DNA of 64,000 bases from Ignavibacteriota bacterium (GCA_013112585.1 JABFGH010000012.1:88050-152049); one strand, 5' to 3'; shown: positions 27,650 through 37,228, counted from the first letter of the stretch. Notes: generated by a model from the sequence alone, not told the origin. Made by a program: numbers and translations.

Positions 27650-27710
27650 AATTTGCCTCATTTTTTAATAAATAATTTTTCAGTATCGAGTAGGAATTTA
27701 AGAGTACTAT

Positions 27711-30029
27711 TCAAACAACACCATCTCCATAAATAAAATTACTTTCATTTACCATTAGTCCCAATCCTTTTACATATAAATTGGGATCATTCTGAACATA
27801 GTAACCATGGATTACCTCAATATAATTTTGAGGAATTTTTTCAAAAACATATTGAGGAACATTAACAATAAATCGCTGTAATTTTCTACCAAGATTTTTT
27901 GAGGGACCGGCATGGCGTAATTGGTTTATCAATTCTTCACTGCCATATCCGCTCTCTTCGTTTTTATACCAAACCACAATACTCTTTTGAGCCTTATCAT
28001 CAATTAGATGAAAATCCTTTGAAAATGATCGAAACTTGAATTCAAAATTTTGTGAGTCTTTTACCAAGTGATCATAAAATCTTGGTTTGTCAAAAGTATT
28101 TAGATTTTTATAGAAGTAAGAAAAGTATTTCTTGTAAAGCAGAGGAGTTAATTCAAGATTGTTTGTATTACGGATTATTGATTTACCGGCATCTTCACCC
28201 TTACGCAGCAACCCGCGGGGTGCAGCTTTTGGTGGATTAAACACAACAACTTTTCCAATTTGACCTTGGTTTGCTAATTTATTTTCGCGGTTACATCGCC
28301 CGGCCGCTTGAGCAATTGAATCGAGCCCGGCAAGCGCACGGTAAACAACCGGAAAATCAATATCAACGCCTGCTTCAACAAGCTGTGTGCTTATAACTCT
28401 TATTGCTTCTCCTCTTTTCAATTTCAATTTTATTTTAGATATAATTTCGCTTCTTTCCTCGCCGCACATATAGCCTGAAAGATGAACAGTTTCTTCAGGC
28501 ATAAGTGAATGCAACTCTCTACAATCATCTCTACGATTTACTATACATAAAACTTGATCGAAATTAATTAGTTCACTGGCTATTTCCGTCCATTCCTTTC
28601 GCAAATTCAAATCTTCAGGAAACGAAATTTCGACTCGTTCAAAGCTTTTGGATAGTGATTCCGGGTTATCAATAATGTGGCTGATATTTTTGATTCCTTC
28701 AATTTCATCAGGTTTACTTCCGATTGTTCCTTCAAGAGCAGGCTGGGTTGCTGTCATAAGTAAGACGGTAACGCTAAAATGCTCAACCAACCCCTTCAAT
28801 ACAGAAAGGATAGGTTTCAGGTATTCTGGTGGAATCATTTGTGCCTCGTCTAATATAATTATACTGTTAACAATGTTATGCAGTTTTCGACAAGGAGATG
28901 TTCTGCTCGCAAACAGTGATTCAAACAATTGAACATTTGTTGTTACAATAATTGGAGCATCCCAGTTTTCCGCTGCAAGCCTATTTTTTGTGGTTTCTTT
29001 TTCCGGATCAATATTACTGTGATGTTCAATAACTTGCTCCTCTCCGAACAATAGTTTTCCACTCTTTAATCTTTCTTGAATTTCTTTTTCATCATCGCTT
29101 CCATATTTAAACACCTTTGCAGTCTGTTCAATTATGCTTGTATATGGTATTGCCATAATAATTCGATCTTTATTGTGTTTAATAGCATGTTCGAGAGCAA
29201 ATGCAATTGAAGATAAAGTTTTTCCACCGCCCGTTGGAACATTCAGCGAAAAAAAGCCGGGCGGCAATTCTGCCTTTTCTCTACACAGTTGTAAAATTTT
29301 GTGTCGTTTTTTATTGATTTCAGAATCAATTTTTTTTTCTTGCATGTAATCAACAAACTTTTCATTAAGTGCTTCCAGTGATAAATACTCACCTCGTACT
29401 TTATAATCCATATATTTTTCAGTATCGATAAAGTCAGCATCAACAAGAGAAGAAAACAGCATACGAATCCAAAGGTGAAGGTGCTCTGATGCTTTCTTAT
29501 AGTCATTTTTTGATTTTGCGTTTGCGAATATTATTGGAGTAGATTCAGGTATTTTTTTGCTAATAAATTTCTGTGCTTCCGCAATTTTCTTAATTTCATT
29601 AAGGTCATCTGTGTTGAGTATTTTTCTCTTTTTAAATAAACGAGCATCAAGACCACCTACCCAATCATTTAAACCTGCATGATGCCCTGCTATTGTATAA
29701 GCGGCAATCCTTGCGGCAGGGGAATTATTAAACCGCTCAAATGCCAGCACAGCGCCGGGGGTACTATGATGAATAGACCCCTTTTGATTTTCGAGATGAG
29801 CATCTTCCGGATAGCCGGTTTCTCTTCTAATATAATTTTGCCAATCAGGGTGATACTTTCCTAGGTCATGCCAATATCCTATTAAATGTCCCCAATCTTC
29901 ATTGTTAAATTTTTTTGAATACTTACCTGCTATTTTTCCAACTGAGTTAAGGTGGTTATTTAATAGGTGGGGAGCTACCCAGGTGCCATCGTTATTCTGT
30001 TTAACATGCGCAATAAAATCTTTAAACAT
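27711..30029 (-). CDS. cas3: CRISPR-associated helicase-nuclease Cas3
   Basis: A 772-residue Cas3 with an N-terminal HD nuclease domain (H54-D55 in GYWHDLGKYH, further His in IAGHHAGLNDW). The SF2 helicase follows: Walker A NVPTGGGKT (about 265), motif II ILDEAQMIP (Gln in the last DEAH position, common in Cas3), SAT-equivalent LLMTATQPA, and STQLVEAGVDIDFP plus AAGRCNRENK of the second lobe. It is recruited by Cascade to unwind and shred target DNA. It is the first gene of the cas operon, and its promoter should lie in 30030-30120. Confidence 0.97.
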   Translation of the reverse strand: MFKDFIAHVKQNNDGTWVAPHLLNNHLNSVGKIAGKYSKKFNNEDWGHLIGYWHDLGKYHPDWQNYIRRETGYPEDAHLENQKGSIHHSTPGAVLAFERFNNSPAARIAAYTIAGHHAGLNDWVGGLDARLFKKRKILNTDDLNEIKKIAEAQKFISKKIPESTPIIFANAKSKNDYKKASEHLHLWIRMLFSSLVDADFIDTEKYMDYKVRGEYLSLEALNEKFVDYMQEKKIDSEINKKRHKILQLCREKAELPPGFFSLNVPTGGGKTLSSIAFALEHAIKHNKDRIIMAIPYTSIIEQTAKVFKYGSDDEKEIQERLKSGKLLFGEEQVIEHHSNIDPEKETTKNRLAAENWDAPIIVTTNVQLFESLFASRTSPCRKLHNIVNSIIILDEAQMIPPEYLKPILSVLKGLVEHFSVTVLLMTATQPALEGTIGSKPDEIEGIKNISHIIDNPESLSKSFERVEISFPEDLNLRKEWTEIASELINFDQVLCIVNRRDDCRELHSLMPEETVHLSGYMCGEERSEIISKIKLKLKRGEAIRVISTQLVEAGVDIDFPVVYRALAGLDSIAQAAGRCNRENKLANQGQIGKVVVFNPPKAAPRGLLRKGEDAGKSIIRNTNNLELTPLLYKKYFSYFYKNLNTFDKPRFYDHLVKDSQNFEFKFRSFSKDFHLIDDKAQKSIVVWYKNEESGYGSEELINQLRHAGPSKNLGRKLQRFIVNVPQYVFEKIPQNYIEVIHGYYVQNDPNLYVKGLGLMVNESNFIYGDGVV

Positions 30030-30386
30030 TTCCGCCTCCTAGTTGGTCCTTCGGTATGTGACTCACATCTTTAGATGTTTCTCAAATATCATTTCAAAAA
30101 TTTAAGTGCGTTATTTTAGCTGTTAAAAAAAATTATAACAAACCCTAAGCACTCATTCATCTCTTCATACAATATTCAATGGAATTTTTTCTTTTCTGCT
30201 GATGAATTTTTGAATCAACTTTTAATCGAACTTTTTTTTAGTGTGCAGCCGCAATAGATTAAAATCAAAATAATACTTTACGGTCAATAATTCAAATTTA
30301 GGATTTAGTAGATTTAAAGTTCTATACAAGCGAGAGATGGCAAAGAAATTTCTTTAAAATTCAAAACAAGCTTTAAATATAAACCT
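30030..30386. other. cas3 upstream region, no gene seen
   Basis: About 350 AT-rich bases upstream of cas3. A short palindrome CATCTTTAGATG lies near 30067-30078, within 50 bases of the cas3 start, and is a possible regulatory site. Otherwise I see no open frame or clear promoter motif. Confidence 0.35.
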
Positions 30387-30424
30387 CCCCTTCTATTTTT
30401 AAGAGAAGGGGCTGGGGGATGAGT
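30387..30424 (+). repeat. Solo copy of the DUF559-element end repeat
   Basis: CCCCTTCT and AGAGAAGGGG flank an A/T loop and are followed by CTGGGGGATGAG, the same order as the ends of the element at 23600-24139. No nuclease gene accompanies it. The next 190 bases, to the metH remnant, hold only a short palindromic GCTGTGCAGCAAGCAGCGCTGC-like stretch (about 30441-30462) and no gene. Confidence 0.65.
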
Positions 30425-30617
30425 TATTTTTGTTGGGGTGCTGTGCAGCAAGCAGCGCTGCATTTTACATTAAACCCTCAAAACAATGCTTTATTATTAG
30501 ATTTCGGTAATCTGCACTAAATATTCCGGCTTGGAGATCCCCAATTCATAAAAGGCAAATAATAAATAATAACCTTTTGTTTTCTTCACCTTCATACGGA
30601 ACAGCTTCACCACTCAC

Positions 30618-30767
30618 CTAATAATTAAGCACCGGTGCCAACCACTTCTCACATTCTTCAACGCTCATATTTTTACGTGCGGCATAATCTTGAACCTGGT
30701 CTTTACTTATTTTGCCTGTCGTAAAATATTTAGCATCAGGGTGAGCAATATAAATTAGCTTACACTT
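30618..30767 (-). pseudogene. metH: Relic of the 3' end of metH
   Basis: A 49-codon open stretch ending in TAG encodes [19 protein letters not shown], then [19 protein letters not shown] and a final VLNY. This matches the extreme C-terminus of the activation domain of cobalamin-dependent methionine synthase (E. coli MetH ends with HPDSKYY... and MSVTEVERWLAPNLGY). Nothing of the remaining about 1150 residues is present upstream: the frame runs straight into the end of the DGC-domain gene, which overlaps it by 8 bases. It is a deletion remnant, not a functional gene. Confidence 0.8.
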
Positions 30768-31158
30768 TACAGACCCAATTGAAATTCATTTCAACTATAT
30801 TCTTCACTTCCTGATATTCATCTTCAATTGTTCTTTCATCATAATCTTCATGGAAAGTTTTTTTCAAACCTTCCTCCGTTAGGACTAAACTAACGTCTGG
30901 TTCAACACCAACATTCTTTAAACAATTTTTTGCACATTCAAGCGGGCAGCCGTCAATAACAATAATGGGTTTGCCGGATTGAGCCTTCTTCACTAAAGAT
31001 TTTACTTTTCCGCCAACTCCGGCAACGCATGACATTTCAGCTACACCTTCTCTGTCTAATTTAACGGCTATATCATTTGCCATCTGTGCAATATTGCTGC
31101 AGCCGGAGCATGAATAAACCAAGGGCAGTTCTTTATAATTATTTTTATTCAATTTCAT
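30760..31158 (-). CDS. DGC-domain putative zinc-binding protein
   Basis: A 132-residue protein of the DGC family. The cysteine motifs are clear: [15 protein letters not shown] (C17, C20), MSCVAGVGG (C44), and [13 protein letters not shown] (C75, C79, C83), which contains the name-giving DGC. Family members are putative metal-binding proteins found next to respiratory and nitrogen-oxide genes; the biochemical role is not established. The last about 6 residues (NWVCKV) run into the metH relic, so its 3' end may have been altered by that deletion. It is the last gene of the long minus-strand cluster. Confidence 0.88.
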   Translation of the reverse strand: MKLNKNNYKELPLVYSCSGCSNIAQMANDIAVKLDREGVAEMSCVAGVGGKVKSLVKKAQSGKPIIVIDGCPLECAKNCLKNVGVEPDVSLVLTEEGLKKTFHEDYDERTIEDEYQEVKNIVEMNFNWVCKV

Positions 31159-31291
31159 TTTTAAACTACTTTCTATGATCAGTGTAAAAATTATCTTTCC
31201 GGTGTTAACACGTTAGATCTTTTATCACTTTTAATTTTCTTTTAAATGATTACTCATGAAACGTATTTAACATTATGATCGACATTAATTA

Positions 31292-31669
31292 TTACGGCTG
31301 AATAATTGTGAGAATAAATGTTGAATCTTCCAATGCTTCAACATCATGTGGAATTGTCTTTTCCAAAACAATCATCCCATTAGCTTTAGCATTAACTTTG
31401 TCATCGCCAATAATAAAATTAATATTTCCCGATAGCACCAAAACTGTTATTGGTCCTTCTACTTTATGTTCAAGTAATGAGGCACCTTTTCGCAGCGATA
31501 TTAACACTACCCGCAATTTCGGATTTTTCTGAAGTGTAACAGCATTACGGTCACCGTTTAGCCAGCCGGGTTCTTTTAATAATTTTTCTATCTCTTCATT
31601 AATTGAGAAACTCAGCATCGGTGCTCTGAGTTGTCTTTCTCCCAAACTTTCTCTATTTGATTTAGCCAT
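31292..31669 (-). CDS. Cupin-fold protein
   Basis: A 125-residue single cupin domain. The beta-barrel segments RVVLISLRKGASLLEHKVEG (about 53-72), ITVLVLSGNINFIIGDDKVN and MIVLEKTIPHDVEALEDS follow the cupin motif spacing. One metal-type His (H68, in LLEHK) and H107 (IPHDVEA) are in the expected places. In the cluster it sits between the DGC and the AhpD-like genes. Related proteins are annotated only as cupins; a sensor or small-molecule-binding role is possible but unproven. Confidence 0.85.
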   Translation of the reverse strand: MAKSNRESLGERQLRAPMLSFSINEEIEKLLKEPGWLNGDRNAVTLQKNPKLRVVLISLRKGASLLEHKVEGPITVLVLSGNINFIIGDDKVNAKANGMIVLEKTIPHDVEALEDSTFILTIIQP

Positions 31670-31770
31670 TTTACAACTCCATACTTTTAATTATTTCAAA
31701 AATATTTATTACCTAGTCATGTTCCATCAAGCAATTGTTATCAGCGTAAACTCCTCTATAATTTTGATGG

Positions 31771-32103
31771 TTATGATTTATCCATCTCGTCCATAGCTAT
31801 ACCGGCGTGGGCGTAAGCTGCTCCTGCACGCATTTCGGCGGCTATCCAAATCGCTTCCATTATTTCTTCTTTGCTTGCACCTTTTTGCATAGCCTGTTTA
31901 GTATGCGCCTTTATGCAATAGGGACATTGTGTTATGTGTGCAGATGCAACAGCAATAAGCTGTTTTGTCTTTTGAGAAAGCGCGCCTTCTTCAAATACTG
32001 TTTTACTAAAATTTCTCCACGCCTTAATATTGTTAGGAGCTAAAGCTGCTTTCTTATCATTCAATTCTTTACTTGCAATAGGATATAAGTCTTCGTTTTT
32101 CAT
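31771..32103 (-). CDS. Carboxymuconolactone decarboxylase-family (AhpD-like) protein
   Basis: A 110-residue all-helical CMD-family protein with the AhpD-type active site CPYCIKAHTKQA (C60, C63, H67), so it can cycle a disulfide and act in peroxide or other redox reactions. The C-terminal AAEMRAGAAYAHAGIAMDEM is typical of the short single-domain class. It lies 95 bases downstream of a flavin reductase gene. The same AhpD-like plus flavin reductase pairing recurs at 44897-46065. Confidence 0.9.
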   Translation of the reverse strand: MKNEDLYPIASKELNDKKAALAPNNIKAWRNFSKTVFEEGALSQKTKQLIAVASAHITQCPYCIKAHTKQAMQKGASKEEIMEAIWIAAEMRAGAAYAHAGIAMDEMDKS

Positions 32104-32198
32104 AATGGATACCTTAACAATAGTTTAATTCATAAATATGTTTTTAATATTGAATGTGCAGTATTAAATTACACTTGTTTATTCAACTTTAGACTCAA

Positions 32199-32870
32199 CT
32201 AAAATTCTTCCTTAACAACTGCTTCTTTATCTACATTCAAATTTGCCAACTGTTTCTCTAAAGCATCCATCATCGGCGGAGGTCCGCAGAGGTAAAAGGT
32301 TTTACTAAAATCATCAACAGACGATTTTAGAAATTCTTCAGTGATAAATCCATTAGCATAGCCATCTACTTTTTCATCGGATAAAATATTTATAAAATTA
32401 TTTTCTAGTAAATCTTCAAACTCAGTTTTATGAATTATATCATCTTTAGTTTTATTGGCGAAAATTAGTTTGTTGTTGTCAATTTTATTTTTTGATTTTA
32501 AGTCTCTAAGAATCGCAATAAATGGTGTTACACCGGCGCCGCCTGCTATAAAAGTTCCTTCGCCTTTATATTCTATTGCCCCCCATGGTTCGCTGATAAT
32601 AAGTTCGTCACCGGTTTTTAGTTTATCAATCTCTTTTGTAACGCCGTTATGGTCGTGATAAATTTTTATAGTAAACTCAAGGTAATCCCATTCATTCAAG
32701 CCGGTAAAGGTAAAGGAGCGTTTTTGTTCAATATAACCGGGCTTGTTTATTGCAACATCAGCTGCCTGCCCCGGAGTAAAGCTAAACCCTTCCGGTTTTT
32801 CTAACTTTAATAATTTTACATCGTGAGTAACATTTTCAATTTCGAGTATTTTAACTTTGTGATCACTCAT
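32199..32870 (-). CDS. Flavodoxin/ferredoxin-NAD(P)H reductase-like flavoprotein
   Basis: A 223-residue FNR-superfamily protein. The FAD-binding barrel has QKRSFTFTGL (the RxYS-like motif, about 50-59) and the NAD(P)-binding half has GTFIAGGAGVTPFIAILRDL (about 105-124) and TFYLCGPPPMMDALEK (about 190-205). No 2Fe-2S or globin domain is attached, so it needs a separate electron acceptor. It is a paralog of 45370-46065. Gene order suggests the AhpD-like protein or a ferredoxin of the cluster as partner (inference). Confidence 0.9.
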   Translation of the reverse strand: MSDHKVKILEIENVTHDVKLLKLEKPEGFSFTPGQAADVAINKPGYIEQKRSFTFTGLNEWDYLEFTIKIYHDHNGVTKEIDKLKTGDELIISEPWGAIEYKGEGTFIAGGAGVTPFIAILRDLKSKNKIDNNKLIFANKTKDDIIHKTEFEDLLENNFINILSDEKVDGYANGFITEEFLKSSVDDFSKTFYLCGPPPMMDALEKQLANLNVDKEAVVKEEF

Positions 32871-32960
32871 TGGGAATCTCCTAAATTTTGATTAATAAAC
32901 TAACCTATATCTTATTGATGTATTTAAAGTCTTTGGTTCTCGTATCATAATTCATTCATA

Positions 32961-35774
32961 TTATTTTTTCTTTAAAAACTCTCTTAATACATATTGTAAT
33001 ATTCCGCCGTTTTTATAGTATTCTATTTCAATTTTAGAATCGAGTCTTGCAATAACATTGAATTCTTTTTTAATCTTTCCCTTTTTGTTTACTGTTACTT
33101 TCAATTTTTTATTCGGAACTAAATCTTCTTCTAACCCAACAATGGTATAGTCTTCATCGCCAGTTAAAGAGAGGGTATTACAATTTTGGTCATCTTCAAA
33201 TTTTAACGGCAGCACTCCCATACCCACTAAATTACTTCTATGGATTCTCTCAAAACTTTCTGCAATGATAGCTTTAACACCCAATAATGAAACACCTTTT
33301 GCAGCCCAGTCGCGTGATGAACCGCTGCCGTACTCTTTACCGGCGAGAATAATTAATGGTGTATTATCCTTTTTATATTTCATTGCGGCATCAAATATCG
33401 TCATGGTTTTACCATCGGGGTGATAGATAGTCCAGCCGCCCTCTTTATCAACTAATAGATTTTTTAATCGAACATTTGCAAATGTACCCCTAACCATTAC
33501 TTCATGGTTTCCTCTTCTTGATCCGTATGAATTGAAGTCCGCTTTTTTAATTCCGTTCTTTTTAAGATAAATGCCCGCGGGTGAATCTTCTGCGATTGCA
33601 CCAGCAGGTGACACATGATCGGTAGTAACAGAATCGCCAAGCTTTAATAAAACTGAGGCTGAGTTAATATTAGAAATTTCTTCCGGCTGTTCTGAAATAT
33701 TCTTAAAGAAAGGTGTTTCTTTAATGTAGGTTGAATTTTTACTCCAATTATAGATTTCACTTTTTGAGTCTTTAAGTGACGCCCAGTGCTCATCACCCTT
33801 GAATACACTCGCATAATTTTTTTTATAATCTTTTGAATCAAGAACCTGATTCATTACAGATTGAATTTCTTCCTGCGCGGGCAAAATATCTTTTAAGTAA
33901 ACAGGTTTAAAATTCGGATCAAAACCAAGCGGTTCTTTTTCTAAATCAATATCAATTCTGCCTGCTATTGCAAAAGCCACCACCAGCATTGGGGAAGTTA
34001 AAAAGTTCATTTTAATAAGCGGGTGTATGCGCGCTTCAAAATTTCTGTTGCCCGAAAGAATTGATGCGGTTACAAGATTATTTTTAATAACTGCTTTACT
34101 AATGTGCGGAGGTAATTGCCCGCTGTTGCCTATACATGTAGTGCAGCCGTATCCAACTAAATGAAATCCTAAGGATTCTAGAAAAGGTTTTAATTGAGCT
34201 TTTTCTAAATACTTAGTAACAACTTTTGAACCGGGAGCTAAACTTGTTTTTACCCATGGTTTTGTAGTCAGTCCTTTTTCAACAGCTTTTTTTGCCGCAA
34301 GTCCGGCTCCTATCATTACACTCGGGTTAGATGTATTTGTGCAGCTTGTTATAGCGGCAATAACAATCGAACCATCACTTAAAAGAAATTCAGAGTTATC
34401 GACTTTTATACTCACACTCTTTAAGCCGTTTTTCTTTTGCCGGGCTTTTATTTCCGCACCAATTTTTTCAAGCATTTTTTTATCGGGATAATCAACCGAG
34501 TCCCAAATTTGCCCGCCTTCGTTTAACCATCTCTGTTCAGCTCTTTCTTCTAATGTTAAATATTCTCTTTCATAACTTTCTTTAAGAACATCTATAAACT
34601 TATCCTTAGCATCCGATAAACGAATTTTATCCTGAGGTCTTTTGGGTCCGGCAATTGAAGGCTGAATATTATTTAAGTTCAATTTTACAATTTTTGTGTA
34701 TTTAATTTTATCTTCATTTTTCCGCCACAATAAATTTGCCTTCAAATATTTTTCAACAGTACTAATATGCTGTTCGCTTCTTCCTGTGACTTCTAAGTAC
34801 TCAAGTGTTTTTTTATCGGGAGGAAAATATGTAACGGTACATCCAAATTCGGGCGACATGTTTGAAATTGTAGCACGATCGGGAACAGTAAGGTTATCTA
34901 ATCCATCACCAAATACTTCAACAAATTTTCCAACTACTCCTTCTTTTCTTAAAAGCTCGGCAATAGATAAAACTAAATCGGTAGATGTAGTTCCTTCTTT
35001 TAATTTGCCCGAAAGCCTTAATCCGATAACCTCGGGCAGCATAATATAAATGGGTTGACCAAGCATTGCGGCTTCGGCTTCAATTCCGCCAACGCCCCAG
35101 CCTACTACTCCAATTCCGTTAACCATTGGTGTATGAGAGTCTGTTCCCACTAGAGTATCGGGGAATGCAGTGCCGTTCTTTATAGTTACAACATTTGCTA
35201 AATATTCCAAGTTTACCTGGTGGCAAATACCCATACCGGGAGGAAGAACTTTAAAATTTTTAAATGATGAATCTGCCCATTTTAAAAGGGAATATCTTTC
35301 TCTATTCCGCTTATATTCCATCTCAACATTTTTCTCGTATGAATAATCGGTGCCAAAATAATCAACCTGAACCGAGTGATCGATAATTAAATCTACCGGT
35401 ATTTGCGGATTTATTTTATCGGAGTTTTTACCTTTACGCTCAACTTCGGATCTGATAGAAGCAATATCTACAACGGATGGAACGCCGGTAAAATCCTGCA
35501 TTAAAACTCTTGCCGGCAAATATGGTATCTCTTTTGCCTGCGGTTTCGGTTTCCAGTTTAATATTGTTTGAAGATGTTCTTCGGTTACATTAAATCCATT
35601 ATAATTGCGAATAACATTTTCAAGTAAAATGCGGATAGTAAAAGGGAGCTTTTCGATATTGTAATCTTCATTATGAAAATCATTTAAACTATGGTATTTA
35701 ATAGTTTTTGAAGAACTGGTTATAGTTCTGGTTTTGCTAACTATTTCGGCGATACTTTTTTTTCTCTTTTTCAT
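32961..35774 (-). CDS. acnA: Aconitate hydratase (AcnA/IRP type)
   Basis: A 937-residue aconitase of the AcnA class (citrate-isocitrate isomerisation, TCA cycle). N-terminal LPFTIRILLENVIRN, the GTDSHTPMVNGIGV motif, the cluster ligands in AAITSCTNTSNPSVM (first Cys) and HLVGYGCTTCIGNSG (two Cys), and the swivel-domain YGSGSSRDWAAKG are all present. AcnA-type enzymes are the stress-stable form. Its place in a cluster with RIC, SufT-like and ferredoxin genes suggests it is expressed together with Fe-S repair functions. Confidence 0.96.
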   Translation of the reverse strand: MKKRKKSIAEIVSKTRTITSSSKTIKYHSLNDFHNEDYNIEKLPFTIRILLENVIRNYNGFNVTEEHLQTILNWKPKPQAKEIPYLPARVLMQDFTGVPSVVDIASIRSEVERKGKNSDKINPQIPVDLIIDHSVQVDYFGTDYSYEKNVEMEYKRNRERYSLLKWADSSFKNFKVLPPGMGICHQVNLEYLANVVTIKNGTAFPDTLVGTDSHTPMVNGIGVVGWGVGGIEAEAAMLGQPIYIMLPEVIGLRLSGKLKEGTTSTDLVLSIAELLRKEGVVGKFVEVFGDGLDNLTVPDRATISNMSPEFGCTVTYFPPDKKTLEYLEVTGRSEQHISTVEKYLKANLLWRKNEDKIKYTKIVKLNLNNIQPSIAGPKRPQDKIRLSDAKDKFIDVLKESYEREYLTLEERAEQRWLNEGGQIWDSVDYPDKKMLEKIGAEIKARQKKNGLKSVSIKVDNSEFLLSDGSIVIAAITSCTNTSNPSVMIGAGLAAKKAVEKGLTTKPWVKTSLAPGSKVVTKYLEKAQLKPFLESLGFHLVGYGCTTCIGNSGQLPPHISKAVIKNNLVTASILSGNRNFEARIHPLIKMNFLTSPMLVVAFAIAGRIDIDLEKEPLGFDPNFKPVYLKDILPAQEEIQSVMNQVLDSKDYKKNYASVFKGDEHWASLKDSKSEIYNWSKNSTYIKETPFFKNISEQPEEISNINSASVLLKLGDSVTTDHVSPAGAIAEDSPAGIYLKKNGIKKADFNSYGSRRGNHEVMVRGTFANVRLKNLLVDKEGGWTIYHPDGKTMTIFDAAMKYKKDNTPLIILAGKEYGSGSSRDWAAKGVSLLGVKAIIAESFERIHRSNLVGMGVLPLKFEDDQNCNTLSLTGDEDYTIVGLEEDLVPNKKLKVTVNKKGKIKKEFNVIARLDSKIEIEYYKNGGILQYVLREFLKKK

Positions 35775-35811
35775 AAAATCTTTCTTTTATATTGGAAGTT
35801 GTGTACTTCCT

Positions 35812-36171
35812 TTATATTACAAAATTTCTGAGTAAATATCTTTTAAGCACCGCAGCATTATTGTGTTCTTCATCTTTAGCAGCATAAACAAGTGTAATAT
35901 TAACTTTTCCTTTACTTAGAATTTCTTCACACAAATCATTTTTATCTTTAAGTTCAGCCGAATATTTTTCTTTAAACTCATTCCATTTATTAGGATCATG
36001 ACCAAACCATTTACGCAAATTATCAGAAGGTGCGATTTCTTTTATCCAAAAATCAATTTTAGCTTTTTCCTTTTTAATTCCTCTCGGATAAAGCCGGTCA
36101 ATCAAAATTCTTGCACCATCTTGCTTGCTGTACTCATCATAAACTCGTTTTATTTTTATTCTCTTTTTCAA
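35812..36171 (-). CDS. DUF488 family protein
   Basis: A 119-residue DUF488 (YeaO-type) protein: [40 protein letters not shown] and [20 protein letters not shown] are the hallmark segments, followed by the Rossmann-like strand [15 protein letters not shown]. The function is unknown, although the family often accompanies redox and stress genes. It lies 22 bases from the DUF2249 gene and 37 bases upstream of aconitase on the same strand. Confidence 0.9.
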   Translation of the reverse strand: MKKRIKIKRVYDEYSKQDGARILIDRLYPRGIKKEKAKIDFWIKEIAPSDNLRKWFGHDPNKWNEFKEKYSAELKDKNDLCEEILSKGKVNITLVYAAKDEEHNNAAVLKRYLLRNFVI

Positions 36172-36193
36172 AATTCAGCAGCTTCAAATATTC

Positions 36194-36436
36194 TTAAATA
36201 GTAAGTGATTTTTCAATTATAACTTTCCACTCATTGGGTCCCTCTTTTAAAGGAACCCAATGGAAACTTCCTCTCGTTTTAGAAAATAATTTATAGTATA
36301 ATTTTTTCGGATCAGATTTTGTTAATAGAGCAATTTCATCACCTTCATTTATTTTTTTATAAGTATTAAATATTTTTTCAGCTTCATAATCACCTTGATT
36401 TAGCCTGTGATCGAAAGTAATTTTATTTATAGCCAT
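36194..36436 (-). CDS. DUF2249 family protein
   Basis: An 80-residue protein with the DUF2249 pattern: IFNTYKKINEGDEIALLTKSDPKKLYY-like strand-helix arrangement (about 20-50) and the closing FHWVPLKEGPNEWKVIIEK. DUF2249 proteins are small SirA/TusA-like domains common beside hemerythrin-like and nitrogen-oxide genes. Here it directly follows RIC (35 bases). It is the first of several DUF2249 domains in the cluster. Confidence 0.85.
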   Translation of the reverse strand: MAINKITFDHRLNQGDYEAEKIFNTYKKINEGDEIALLTKSDPKKLYYKLFSKTRGSFHWVPLKEGPNEWKVIIEKSLTI

Positions 36437-36471
36437 GTTAATACCTCATAAATATTAGTCTTGTATAATTT

Positions 36472-37194
36472 CTATGTCAGCCTTTGTTCGTATTCAATAG
36501 CTTTCGGGAACAAAATATTATTCTCTAAATGAATATGCAGATGCAGGTCATCTTGGAATTCTTTAAGAAGAGAGAATGCAACCCGATAAGTATTACAGCC
36601 GTCATCGGGCACTGTGTAATTGTTAGATATTTCCGCAATTTTTTTAAATCGTTCTCCTTCAGTGTCATGCTCACTCATCATTAGTTGAATTGGATTCTGC
36701 ACAGAACCGAATTGCGGCGAATCTACTTTTTCATTTTTTTGTTTTGCCGCTGCCATTTTTCTTATATGGGGAAATAAAATCAGCTCTTCTTTTTTCATGT
36801 GCATTGCCAGTTCTCCGGCAGATTGATTGAATTGTTCATTTATTTCAAAAAGTTCGGGGTGATTTTCACCATGCACTTTACAGAGCTTTGCAAGATATTG
36901 TTTTAGCTCAGGTGTTTTTGCCTCAACATAGCGGTGATGTTTCTTTTCAATGTAGTCTGCTAACAAGTCAATTTCCCATGAATCAAAATCTACCGAACCA
37001 TTATTGTTTCGTTTTGTAACAGAATCGAGCTCTGCAATTATTTTATCGGAATCTATATTTTTCGCAGTCAGTACATCATTAAAATTTCTACCTCCGTTAC
37101 AGCAAAAATCAATTTTGTAAGATTTAAATATTTCTGCTGTGCGGTAATCTTCTGTAACAATTTCTGCAACTGTTTTTTTCAATAATTCGTTCAC
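36472..37194 (-). CDS. ric: Iron-sulfur cluster repair di-iron protein RIC (YtfE/ScdA)
   Basis: A 240-residue RIC protein. The N-terminal ScdA_N domain has the FCCNGG motif (about residues 30-35). The hemerythrin-like C-terminal domain has metal-ligand His and Glu in KKHHRYVEAKTPELKQYL, VHGENHPELFEI, MHMKKEELILFPHIRK, MSEHDTEGERF and LHIHLENNILFPKA. RIC repairs Fe-S clusters damaged by NO or oxidants. It is the clearest functional anchor of the cluster and supports a nitrosative or oxidative stress reading. Confidence 0.95.
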   Translation of the reverse strand: MNELLKKTVAEIVTEDYRTAEIFKSYKIDFCCNGGRNFNDVLTAKNIDSDKIIAELDSVTKRNNNGSVDFDSWEIDLLADYIEKKHHRYVEAKTPELKQYLAKLCKVHGENHPELFEINEQFNQSAGELAMHMKKEELILFPHIRKMAAAKQKNEKVDSPQFGSVQNPIQLMMSEHDTEGERFKKIAEISNNYTVPDDGCNTYRVAFSLLKEFQDDLHLHIHLENNILFPKAIEYEQRLT

Positions 37195-37228
37195 TGATAC
37201 TCCTTTAATTTGTTGTTATGTTTATTCG

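Noticed and set aside
30621..30767. metH remnant as a short functional gene
   Set aside because: It has no start codon of its own, contains only the extreme C-terminus of the activation domain and overlaps the neighbouring gene.
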